A stretch of DNA of 6,973 nucleotides, from positions 526,623 through 533,595 of the forward strand of contig KE356562.1 of the NCBI GenBank assembly GCA_000416005.1, given 5' to 3'. The notes under the pieces were generated by a model, which was not told where the DNA came from, searched no databases, and was given only the letters and a program-made list of their open reading frames with translations. Below, in pieces: positions 1-5,606 of this stretch (within the stretch, counting starts at the first letter, position 1; every line of letters starts with the position of its first letter). Made by a program: the position numbers and the translations under genes. The stretch comes from Haloquadratum sp. J07HQX50. Its GTDB lineage: Archaea; Halobacteriota; Halobacteria; Halobacteriales; Haloferacaceae.

Positions 1-129
1 CGGAAGTTCATCACGGTCGATGTGGCCACCAGGCGGGATACGAATGCCAAGTTCCTCGTGAGCATGGAGTGCGGTCGCGTCGCCCTCAACGATATATACA
101 GTTGCAGTGAAATGGCGGGTTGTCTCCAT
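1..129 (-). CDS. NUDIX hydrolase, N-terminal part (cut by window edge)
   Basis: Read on the minus strand from the ATG at 129-127, the frame is open for exactly 43 codons to the window edge. It begins METTRHFTATVYIVEGD and reaches IPPGGHIDRDELP. The PPGGHIDRDE stretch (residues 32-41) is the typical entry into a Nudix box (G-x5-E-x7-REUxEExGU): Gly35 and Glu41 have the right spacing. The catalytic REUxEE part lies outside the window. Family members hydrolyse nucleoside diphosphates linked to another group; the substrate cannot be told from this fragment. The gene is divergent from gatC, with 99 bases between the two starts. The overlapping plus-strand frame here, an upstream extension of gatC, is a shadow. 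The family call rests on recognising the N-terminal pattern; only the N-terminal fragment is visible. Confidence 0.85.
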   Translation of the reverse strand, partial: METTRHFTATVYIVEGDATALHAHEELGIRIPPGGHIDRDELP

Positions 130-228
130 ATGAGCACTTCAGTGTCGGACATACTACGTCTTGGGTTGATCACAGTACAGGCCGGCAACATCGAAACGCT
201 TAGTCTTCAAACACGACAGGTATGGAAC
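130..228. promoter_or_regulatory. Divergent NUDIX / gatC intergenic region
   Basis: These 99 bases separate two divergent start codons, so both promoters should lie here. I see no clear archaeal TATA box (TTTATA-like) at the expected 25-30 bases upstream of either ATG; the best for gatC is the poor match TTAGTC near 200-205. A weak AGGT at 218-221 precedes the gatC ATG by 7 bases. No terminator or clear operator is visible. Confidence 0.35.
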
Positions 229-507
229 ATGAGTGACGAGCCTGTAAATGAAGAGACAGTCAAACACGTCGCTGAACTCGCTCGGATTGAACTAGCTGAT
301 GATGAGGTGGATCGGTTCGCTTCGCAGTTCGATACCATTCTATCGTATTTTGAAGCGCTTGATGAAGTTCCCGAGGTCGACCACGAGCCACCGCTGGTTA
401 ATGTGATGCGCGCTGATACGGTTGAGACTGGCCTCAGTCACGACGAAGCAACGCAGAACGCAGACGAGACTGAGGATGGATTTTTCAAGGGTCCTAACGT
501 CTCCTAA
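229..507 (+). CDS. gatC: Asp-tRNA(Asn)/Glu-tRNA(Gln) amidotransferase subunit C
   Basis: GatC is the small belt-like subunit that wraps around GatA and GatB and stabilises the complex that turns Asp-tRNA(Asn) (or Glu-tRNA(Gln)) into the amidated form in the cytoplasm. Starting at ATG 229, the protein has 92 residues, the usual size. It has the family pattern: an N-terminal helix with VKHVAELARIEL, a second helix ending in ILSYFEALDEVPEVD, the LVNVMRADTV segment that lies against GatA, and the ending DGFFKGPNVS. The frame is open upstream to about position 22, but that stretch overlaps the NUDIX gene and does not look like GatC, so 229 is chosen. It is very acidic, as expected of a halophile. 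Its stop codon overlaps the gatA start by one base (TAATG), which suggests translational coupling. Archaea usually make Gln-tRNA with GatDE, so this complex probably serves Asn-tRNA (family knowledge, not seen here). Confidence 0.95.
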   Translation: MSDEPVNEETVKHVAELARIELADDEVDRFASQFDTILSYFEALDEVPEVDHEPPLVNVMRADTVETGLSHDEATQNADETEDGFFKGPNVS

Positions 508-1814
508 TGAGTTATAACGCCTTTATCACTGAAACAGACATCCGTGAGTCGGACGATGGGCCACTCGCTGGGCAGAGAGTGGCAATTAAGGATAATATCA
601 GTACGGCCGGCACCCGGACTACATGCGGGTCAGCGATGCTGGAGTCGTATGTTCCCCCATATGATGCGACAGTGATCAAACGACTGAAACAAGCGGGGGC
701 ACACATCGTCGGAAAAACAAATATGGATGAGTTTGGCATGGGTGGGACGACTGAAACGTCTGCTTTTGGAGCGACAAAGAATCCCGTGGATGAGACCCGG
801 GTTCCGGGGGGATCCTCGGGAGGGTCAGCGGCTGCCGTCGCTGCGGGAAAAGCCGATATCGCGCTTGGGTCAGACACTGGAGGATCAGTTCGAAACCCAG
901 CCGCTTTCTGTGGTGTTGTTGGATTGAAGCCAACGTATGGTCTCGTTTCACGGTATGGACTCGTTGCCTACGCGAACTCGCTCGAGCAGATCGGACCGAT
1001 TGGCCAGTCAGTCAGCGATGTTGCAGCCCTTCTTGATATTGTCGCTGGTGTAGATCACAATGATGCAACGACGAGATACGATGCTCATCATGACGAGGCG
1101 ACTCACCCAGGCAAAAACGCAGAGTATCAAGCTGCTGTTGGTAACTCAGCCTCATCACTTACCATCGGCGTTATTCGAGAGTTAGTTGAGGGGGCAACGA
1201 CTGGGGTAACCGAGCAATTCAGCGCGGCACTCGAGACTCTCCGGTCTGTCGGAGTTGATATCGTTGACGTCTCACTCTCATCACTCGAACATGCAGTTCA
1301 GGCATACTACGTCATTGCGATGTCAGAGGCATCATCAAACTTAGCTCGGTTCGATGGCGTACGGTATGGGCCTGAGACTGCAGAGACTGGAAATTGGAAT
1401 GAAACTTTCGCGGACGTCCGGGAGAGAGGATTTGGTGAGGAGGTGAAGCGACGAATCCTGCTGGGGACATTTGCACTCTCGGCAGGATATCAAGACAAAT
1501 ACTATACCAAAGCACAGGATGCCCGTGCATGGGTTGCTCAAGACTTTAATGAGGCGTTTGAGCGCGCAGACCTGCTTGCAACACCAACGATGCCTGTCAC
1601 CCCACCACAGATAGGTGAGAGTCTCGATAACCCACTCCAATTGTACTTGATGGACGCCAATACTGTGCCAGTTAATCTCGCTGACCTTCCTGCTATATCC
1701 GTGCCTGCTGGAAAGCACGATGGGCTCCCCGTTGGGTTACAATTAATTGGCCCGCAGTTTAGTGAAGAGACATTGTTAGCAGCGGCTGGGACGGTCGAAT
1801 CTTTGAGCAATTAA
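507..1814 (+). CDS. gatA: Asp-tRNA(Asn)/Glu-tRNA(Gln) amidotransferase subunit A
   Basis: GatA is the glutaminase subunit: it releases ammonia from glutamine and feeds it through a channel to GatB, which amidates the mischarged tRNA. The 435-residue protein is an amidase-signature enzyme of normal, slightly compact archaeal length. The Ser-cisSer-Lys triad is visible: Lys28 in VAIKDNI, Ser103 in PGGSSGGSAA, and the nucleophile Ser127 in GSDTGGSVR. The 75- and 24-residue spacings match those of Staphylococcus aureus GatA (Lys79, Ser154, Ser178, from memory). GLKPTYGLVSRYGLVAYANS and, near the C-terminus, LPAISVPAG and LPVGLQLIGP are also family motifs. The start shares its A with the gatC stop and has no strong ribosome-binding site, so it probably depends on gatC translation. 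gatB is not adjacent. The gene ends 7 bases from the end of the opposing trkA. Confidence 0.97.
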   Translation: MSYNAFITETDIRESDDGPLAGQRVAIKDNISTAGTRTTCGSAMLESYVPPYDATVIKRLKQAGAHIVGKTNMDEFGMGGTTETSAFGATKNPVDETRVPGGSSGGSAAAVAAGKADIALGSDTGGSVRNPAAFCGVVGLKPTYGLVSRYGLVAYANSLEQIGPIGQSVSDVAALLDIVAGVDHNDATTRYDAHHDEATHPGKNAEYQAAVGNSASSLTIGVIRELVEGATTGVTEQFSAALETLRSVGVDIVDVSLSSLEHAVQAYYVIAMSEASSNLARFDGVRYGPETAETGNWNETFADVRERGFGEEVKRRILLGTFALSAGYQDKYYTKAQDARAWVAQDFNEAFERADLLATPTMPVTPPQIGESLDNPLQLYLMDANTVPVNLADLPAISVPAGKHDGLPVGLQLIGPQFSEETLLAAAGTVESLSN

Positions 1815-1821
1815 TGTAGCC

Positions 1822-3156
1822 TCAGGCTCTCTTAGCGACTTCTTCAACCACATCAATCTGTGAGAACAGGACAACATGGTCACCAGGAGAGACGATTGTA
1901 TCGCCACGAGGAGCAATAAACTCATCATCCCGAGTCACGGCACCAAATACAACGCCAGCAGGTAGATCACTCACCGCCTCTCGTATTTCACGACCAGCAA
2001 GCACGCTGTCGGTATCCACTTCGATCTCCAGTACTTCTGCTTTGTTTGACCCAATCACTGCAACATTCTCAGCGCCACCCTCCCGTGTAAACCGAGTTAT
2101 CTCCTCAGCAACAAGCTCGCGAGGGTTGATTCCGATATCGACTCCAACCGCTTCAAACAGGGTTACATATTCCGGTGTATCAACGACCGAAACTGTTCGG
2201 TCAACGCCGACTTGTGAAGCAAGCAGTGAGATGAGCAGATTTTTTTCATCTGAATCGAGCGCGGTCACAAGGACGCTAGCATCACCGATATGTTCGCGTT
2301 CAAGGAATTCTACATCAGTGGCATCAGATTCCATCACCACGGTGTTTGAGAGTTCGTTTGCCAATTCACGTGCACGAGTTGGGTCGCGCTCAACTAACCG
2401 AGGACGATACCCTTGGTTTTGTAACAGTCTCGCAACGTGAAATCCAATTTCTGACCCTCCAATGATGACAACTTCACCAGTCGATGTAGTGGTTGTCGGA
2501 TTAGCTGTCGTAGCAAACTGTTTGACGCTCTCTGGAGACCCGATGACAACCACATGATCTTGTATCTGGAGCGCCGTATCGCCACGCGGGATCTCAACAT
2601 CTCCATCTTTCAATACAGCAGCAAAGGTCAATCCAGAAAACTGATCGGCCTGTTCAACCGTCTGCCCTGCCAGTGGGCTCGACTCATCAATCTCAAACTC
2701 TGCCATCTGGACTTCACCATTCGCAAACGGGTCTACATCACGCGCTGCAGGGAGCCCGATGGTGCGGACAATCGACTCTCCAGCTAACAGATTCGTACAC
2801 ACCATGAAATCGACACCAAATGCACGGTCTGAACGTTGCCATGTCCGAAGATACTCTGTATTTTTGACTCGTGCGATTGTGAATGCACCGCCAATCGCTT
2901 CCGCCGTAGAGCAGACGATAATGTTCGTCTCGTCGTTATCTGTGGAGGCAATGATGATATCAGCTTCCTCGACACCAGCCTCTTCAAGTGTTCCAACAGC
3001 AGTGCCATCACCCTCAAGTACCAATGCGTCGAGAGAGTATCTCAAGTCCTCAATTCGGTTCGCATCCCGATCAATTACCACAACCTCGTGTGTTTCAGTG
3101 AGATTGGCTGCAATGCTTGACCCAACCTGACCAGCACCGATAATCACAATCCGCAT
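1822..3156 (-). CDS. trkA: Trk potassium uptake system regulatory protein TrkA
   Basis: TrkA is the cytoplasmic, nucleotide-binding subunit that gates the membrane protein TrkH; NAD(H) and ATP/ADP binding control potassium flow. The 444-residue protein has the full-length double architecture. The first RCK_N (about 1-120) has the Rossmann motif GAGQVG at 7-12 and an acidic residue (Asp29) ending the second strand. The first RCK_C is about 140-215. A threonine-rich linker (about 219-227) leads to the second RCK_N with GGSEIG at 233-238 and Glu256. The second RCK_C is about 365-440. Each RCK_C carries an RGDT turn (191-194 and 417-420). The frame stays open 32 codons upstream of the chosen start, but MRIVIIGAGQVG is the standard beginning and AGGAGAT (3163-3169) sits just before it. 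No trkH is in the window. Potassium accumulation is central to salt-in halophiles, so this gene is probably important to the cell (inference). Confidence 0.95.
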   Translation of the reverse strand: MRIVIIGAGQVGSSIAANLTETHEVVVIDRDANRIEDLRYSLDALVLEGDGTAVGTLEEAGVEEADIIIASTDNDETNIIVCSTAEAIGGAFTIARVKNTEYLRTWQRSDRAFGVDFMVCTNLLAGESIVRTIGLPAARDVDPFANGEVQMAEFEIDESSPLAGQTVEQADQFSGLTFAAVLKDGDVEIPRGDTALQIQDHVVVIGSPESVKQFATTANPTTTTSTGEVVIIGGSEIGFHVARLLQNQGYRPRLVERDPTRARELANELSNTVVMESDATDVEFLEREHIGDASVLVTALDSDEKNLLISLLASQVGVDRTVSVVDTPEYVTLFEAVGVDIGINPRELVAEEITRFTREGGAENVAVIGSNKAEVLEIEVDTDSVLAGREIREAVSDLPAGVVFGAVTRDDEFIAPRGDTIVSPGDHVVLFSQIDVVEEVAKRA

Positions 3157-3162
3157 TGTCTG

Positions 3163-3192
3163 ATCTCCTGAGTCATGTACTTCTGGTATATT
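3163..3192 (-). promoter_or_regulatory. trkA ribosome-binding site and TATA-like element
   Basis: On the minus strand AGGAGAT (3169-3163) lies 6 bases before the trkA ATG, a good Shine-Dalgarno match that fixes the start at 3156. Further upstream AATATA (3192-3187) is a TATA-like sequence about 31-36 bases before the ATG. A start site about 25 bases downstream of it would give a leader of roughly 10 bases. The ribosome site is well supported; the TATA box is a guess from spacing. Confidence 0.5.
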
Positions 3193-3344
3193 GGCTTGTC
3201 CGCAGGTAATTCTCTTTCGGCATAGATAATTCAGACTCGTTACCCTGCTCACTCGGCCTGCAAGACGAGCGAAAACGTCTCACGCGTGAACAACGATCAC
3301 TTTCACGGAAACAGCACGGGTGGAACAACTGAGAGAAACAACGG
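3193..3344. other. Gene-free spacer between trkA promoter and transposon remnant
   Basis: No reading frame here resembles a protein. The only structure I see is a perfect 10-base palindrome TCACGCGTGA at 3280-3289, about 125-135 bases upstream of the trkA start. It could be a regulator site or chance. The right end of the minus-strand transposon remnant probably lies near 3345. Confidence 0.4.
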
Positions 3345-3420
3345 GTAAACTACCCCACCCTACTCCCTCGGCGCTCCTCGCCTCGGTTCTTGAGGGCTTT
3401 GATGTGGACTCTTGACAATC
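3345..3420 (-). ncRNA. Possible omega-RNA / right end of the deleted tnpB element
   Basis: In IS200/IS605 elements the 3' end of tnpB and the bases beyond it encode an omega-RNA whose scaffold hairpins bind TnpB and whose guide comes from flanking DNA. Here the sequence folds well: an outer stem CCCTC (3365-3369) with GAGGG (3392-3396) encloses a stem GGCG (3370-3373) with CGCC (3379-3382) and a 5-base loop. The GGGTGGGGTAGTTTAC run beyond it (minus strand, about 3360-3345) looks like the conserved end. If transcribed, the guide would begin near 3344 and continue left. Whether it is expressed is unknown; the position and hairpins are seen, the role is inferred. Confidence 0.4.
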
Positions 3421-3811
3421 AGTCGCCAGCAGTAGGCTAGTGGCTCTTACCGCTCAACGTCCCACCATTCACGCGCACGTCTACTGGTACTCCATCGTTT
3501 CGGCGGTGAACGTCGGTTGAGAGACGCACTGTCTCTTTTTTTACCGTTTGACACACGCTTTGACGGCTTCGGCAGCGCGTTTGATAGCGGCTTGGACAAG
3601 TTGGGCCTGTAAGATCTGTCTCCTCTCAAAGTTCGGAGTAGAGCGCGTCACGAACCTCTCGCTTGTTGGTCTTACACTCGGTGTAGGAGGTGTCGGACCA
3701 GCAGTAGTCGGCGGTTCGGTTCGCGCAGTACAGGTATTGCTCGGCGGTCCGGTGGAGTGCGTCGTGTCGCTCGTCGAAAGCGGCGAGTTTCACGACGACG
3801 GTTCGACGCAC
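3350..3811 (-). pseudogene. Internally deleted tnpB (IS1341-type) pseudogene
   Basis: The minus strand from GTG 3811 reads VRRTVVVKLAAFDERHDALH and on through YLYCANRTADYCW and ECKTNKREVRDALYSEL, the classic N-terminus of one haloarchaeal TnpB group. The frame then hits TGA (3628-3626), where Arg is expected. After EETDL an extra base near 3610 shifts the frame to QAQLVQAAIKRAAEAVKAC, followed by TAA (3543-3541), where Trp is expected, and by SQPTFTAETMEY. At about 3490-3484 the similarity jumps to a C-terminal tail, VDVRVNGGTLSGKSH. This continues in one frame through stops at 3439-3437 and 3421-3419 to SRVHIKALKNRGEERRG and ends at TAG 3352-3350. Thus about 108 N-terminal and 44 C-terminal codons remain of a protein usually above 400 residues; the RuvC catalytic core and zinc finger are gone. 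TnpB is an RNA-guided DNA nuclease; this copy cannot make one. Family recognition is from memory. Confidence 0.82.
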
Positions 3812-3943
3812 GCCAGTAGTTTCAGGGAGTACCCGACGGCACTTATCGGCTCGAAAGTCGGTCGATCACAGTGTGGCGGTTGTGTCCTACTATGTCGGTC
3901 TCCTCTCCGATCTACTCGCTCACTCCGTTCGCTGCTTGAGCTC
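3812..3943. other. Leader / left end of the minus-strand element and junction with the second remnant
   Basis: This stretch lies just upstream of the GTG start of the minus-strand tnpB remnant and should include that element's left end. CCGAC (3833-3837) and GTCGG (3857-3861) could pair around a 19-base loop, the kind of subterminal hairpin these elements carry. GCTCA (3918-3922) and TGAGC (3937-3941) form another short inverted pair near the junction with the plus-strand remnant. Plus-strand frames run through, but their translation does not look like TnpB until about 3960. The exact boundary between the two elements is not determinable by eye. Confidence 0.35.
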
Positions 3944-4439
3944 GGCGGCTCCACCTCGAAAATGCTGAACATAGCTGAGTGCCACCACCAAGTCAAGCAG
4001 AAACGCGACGGCTTCCTGCACAAGCTCTCGAACTACTATGCTACTGAGCATGACGTGGTTGCCGTTAAGGAGTTGAATGTAAGATCGATGCTGGAGTCGA
4101 TTAGAAACAATCCGAATATGCTTTCGGCAGCGTAGGACACGTTCACTACATTGCTTGCATACAACTGCAAGCGCGAAGGTACGCACTGTGTCGAAGTGGA
4201 GCCAGCAGGCACGACCAAAGAGTGTGCCTCCTGTGGATGTCGATCAGACAAACGGCTGTGGGTCCGAGAGCATTCGTGTCCTGCTCGTGGCTTTGAGATG
4301 GATAGTGATGCAAACGCCGCAATCAATATTTTATCTCGTGGTTTTGAAAAGCGTGGGACAATCCGAAGAACCCCCGTGGAGACTGCGCTTGGGCTGTCAG
4401 ACGCCGTCTGAGACCGTCATCGAAACAGGAAGCCTCTAA
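3944..4439 (+). pseudogene. tnpB (IS1341-type) C-terminal pseudogene fragment
   Basis: The plus frame running to 4411 matches the C-terminal half of a haloarchaeal TnpB group other than the left remnant's. Clear similarity starts at about IAECHHQVKQKRDGFLHKLS (from 3971) and runs through ATEHDVVAVKELNV, GTHCVEVEPAGTTKECASCG and DSDANAAINILSRGFEK. Damage is visible. A TAG at 4133-4135 stands where SAAW is expected. The RuvC Glu in the usual VAVEDLNV is Lys (AAG 4067-4069). The fourth zinc-finger Cys is Arg (CGT 4286-4288, CPARGF instead of CPACGF). After DAV the frame stops (4409-4411), but the neighbouring frame continues as ETVIETGSL to a TAA at 4437-4439, so a frameshift lies near 4405. The last catalytic Asp (4307-4309) survives. 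The N-terminal half and start are missing. No functional protein is expected. Confidence 0.85.
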
Positions 4440-4911
4440 AAAGGCGGCGAGTAGGCAGGGAGTCGTTCACCGAATCATCAAAATAGCAATCTAACCATCT
4501 ACAGAGGAAGGAAGCTGAGTGTCTCAGGTCGTTTGGAAGTCGATGATGTGAGTTCCCGTGATTATCTCTGCGTCTGAAGCCACCTGAGAGGGTGAAGCCG
4601 ACACCGATGGGTCATTAACATATGTGCGAAAAGTACAGTCAGAAAATCCGAAGATGGATTGCAAACCTCAATCCAACGCTGACGACGCATGTTTGGAAAT
4701 GCGACTCCTCTCAAAATCGCTCGGTGTGCGACAGGAGTTGTGTTGTCGGGTCGTGGTCGCTATGGAGGGAGTTCTACGAACACAGCGAGCGTTCGGGTGT
4801 CGATTTCCAGTCAGCCCTGTTTGGGAGGGTCAAGAGGAATGAGATTCGCCTGCTGGTGTGGTGCAGAGCCCGAGGATGAAGCCGTTATTCTCAGCAGAGT
4901 CGTGGACAAAG
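4440..4911. other. Long stretch without a recognised gene
   Basis: The first part (4440-4500) probably holds the right end of the plus-strand tnpB remnant, although no strong hairpin is seen. TGAAGCC occurs twice (4575-4581 and 4593-4599). From 4622 to about 4937 all three plus frames stay open for 70-85 codons: 4622-4879, 4624-4842 and 4689-4937, the last two bases of overlap-free sequence ending inside the tail of the SRPBCC gene. None resembles a family I know. One possible composite joins the end of the first frame (FQSALFGRVKRNEIRLLVW) to the end of the third (CGAEPEDEAVILSRVVDKV) by a frameshift near 4860, giving a plausible helical, acidic C-terminus. That would make it a decayed gene, but I cannot confirm it. 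No tRNA is seen. Confidence 0.3.
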
Positions 4912-5445
4912 TTAATCAGATGGTCTCTGAGTCGTGATATTCATATTCACCGGACGCCGTTTCCCTTCAAGATCAGCGACAACTCGCTCAACAACGCGCT
5001 CTGCCTCATCAGCAATCGCAGACTCAACCTTTGCAGCTACCCAATCAAACGAGACAAACCGAGGAATATTGATCTTCCCAACATTCGCTGAGTGGGGATC
5101 ATACTCAGCTTCGAAAGTCACTTTCGAGAGAGAGTCACGGTCGCAGTCACTGTGAGGTCCCTGTGGACTGATTATCCATCTTCCCCTCGCGTCAAGGTTG
5201 TTTGTCGTTCGCCAGTTGATGTAATCTGGATTCTCAGTTTCGGTCACTTCTGATTCGACTGCATACGAAAGCTTCCACCACGCAAATTTCAATGAATAGG
5301 CTGTCCCGGCATCACCGTTACCCCGCAATGTCCGAACAGACCTGAGATACTCTGAATATTGCTCGTATCGGGCGAAATCGAGCAATGCCTCATACACCTC
5401 TGCCCGAGGGAGATGTATATTAGCACTCACACGGATGTATTCCAC
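4912..5445 (-). CDS. SRPBCC / START-like (polyketide cyclase, COQ10-type) protein
   Basis: The 177-residue protein has the order expected of a small SRPBCC protein, a helix-grip fold that encloses a hydrophobic ligand. It has an N-terminal strand (EYIRVSANIHLP), the helix AEVYEALLDFARYEQYSEYL (about 16-34), then strands with AYSLKFAWWKLSYAVESEVT (49-68), INWRTTNNLDARGRW (76-90) and VTFEAEYDP (109-117). The long C-terminal helix ends ADEAERVVERVVADLEGKRR (about 145-164). It looks like a conserved haloarchaeal family of unknown ligand; a role in lipid or quinone handling would be a guess. The frame is open upstream to a TTG at 5472, but GTG 5445 gives the usual beginning M-E-Y-I-R-V-S, so it is preferred. 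There is no Shine-Dalgarno sequence; TTGTAT about 30 bases upstream would suit a leaderless transcript. It is divergent from coaBC, and its 3' end abuts the unassigned stretch. Confidence 0.8.
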   Translation of the reverse strand: MEYIRVSANIHLPRAEVYEALLDFARYEQYSEYLRSVRTLRGNGDAGTAYSLKFAWWKLSYAVESEVTETENPDYINWRTTNNLDARGRWIISPQGPHSDCDRDSLSKVTFEAEYDPHSANVGKINIPRFVSFDWVAAKVESAIADEAERVVERVVADLEGKRRPVNMNITTQRPSD

Positions 5446-5606
5446 AGCTAACTTGTAACAACTGCTCTCCAATACAAAGAAGCTATGATTGAATAGGGAA
5501 TGACAGAACAGCGACTGTGATCGCTGTCCTCGAACGTTCTGAGGCTTTCGTGCTGAACTGCTGTATCCTGTGTAGTTATGTTCATACCGACACTGTTTGT
5601 AACTGT
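5446..5606. promoter_or_regulatory. Divergent SRPBCC / coaBC promoter region with two palindromes
   Basis: These 161 bases must hold both promoters. Near the middle, ACAGCGA (5508-5514) and TCGCTGT (5521-5527) form a perfect 7-base inverted repeat with a 6-base spacer. Next to it GAACGTTC (5532-5539) is a perfect 8-base palindrome; the two centres are 18 bases apart. Such a pair could bind a dimeric regulator shared by both genes. TTATG at 5576-5580, about 29 bases before the coaBC ATG, is a weak TATA candidate for a leaderless transcript. The repeats are seen; their role is inferred. Confidence 0.4.

Larger units (their letters stand above)
3345..4500. mobile_element. Cluster of two decayed IS1341-type (IS200/IS605 superfamily) elements
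   Basis: Two tnpB remnants lie back to back. The left one (3350-3811) reads leftward and keeps its own N-terminus and tail. The right one (3944-4439) reads rightward and is only the C-terminal part of a protein that, by family recognition, belongs to a different haloarchaeal TnpB group. No tnpA (Y1 transposase, HUH motif) is seen, which fits IS1341-type elements that carry tnpB alone. Exact ends cannot be set, because these elements have subterminal hairpins rather than inverted repeats or target duplications. The limits given are approximate: the left limit follows the last conserved bases of the left element's right end; the right limit is a guess. Confidence 0.7.

Noticed and set aside
22..228. 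N-terminal extension of GatC by 69 codons
   Set aside because: It overlaps the minus-strand NUDIX start, does not resemble GatC, and the ATG at 229 gives the normal 92-residue protein.
2042..3130. Several plus-strand frames opposite trkA
   Set aside because: They are shadows of the strong trkA coding sequence and show low-complexity Ser/Thr/Arg-rich translations.
3157..3252. Longer TrkA with a 32-residue N-terminal extension
   Set aside because: The canonical MRIVIIGAGQVG start at 3156 has a good ribosome-binding site just before it; the extension contains the probable promoter.
3548..4135. A single 195-codon plus-strand gene
   Set aside because: Its first two thirds are antisense to the minus-strand tnpB remnant and the element's leader; only the part after about 3960 resembles a protein.
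3962..4411. A working nuclease-dead TnpB regulator (TldR-like)
   Set aside because: The catalytic Glu is lost, but the frame also lacks its N-terminal half and has an in-frame TAG and a frameshift, so decay explains it better.
4541..4581. Box C/D guide RNA (ATGATGT as C box, CTGA as D box)
   Set aside because: The C box is imperfect, no good C'/D' pair with proper spacing is seen, and no terminal stem forms.
3253..4911. CRISPR array or tRNA gene in the gene-poor region
   Set aside because: No regularly spaced repeats and no cloverleaf with a TTCGAATC-type arm were found.
5517..5606. Longer CoaBC with a cysteine-rich 30-residue extension
   Set aside because: The extension lies over the palindromes and promoter region, and the archaeal protein normally begins at MLDGCNVALGVSG.
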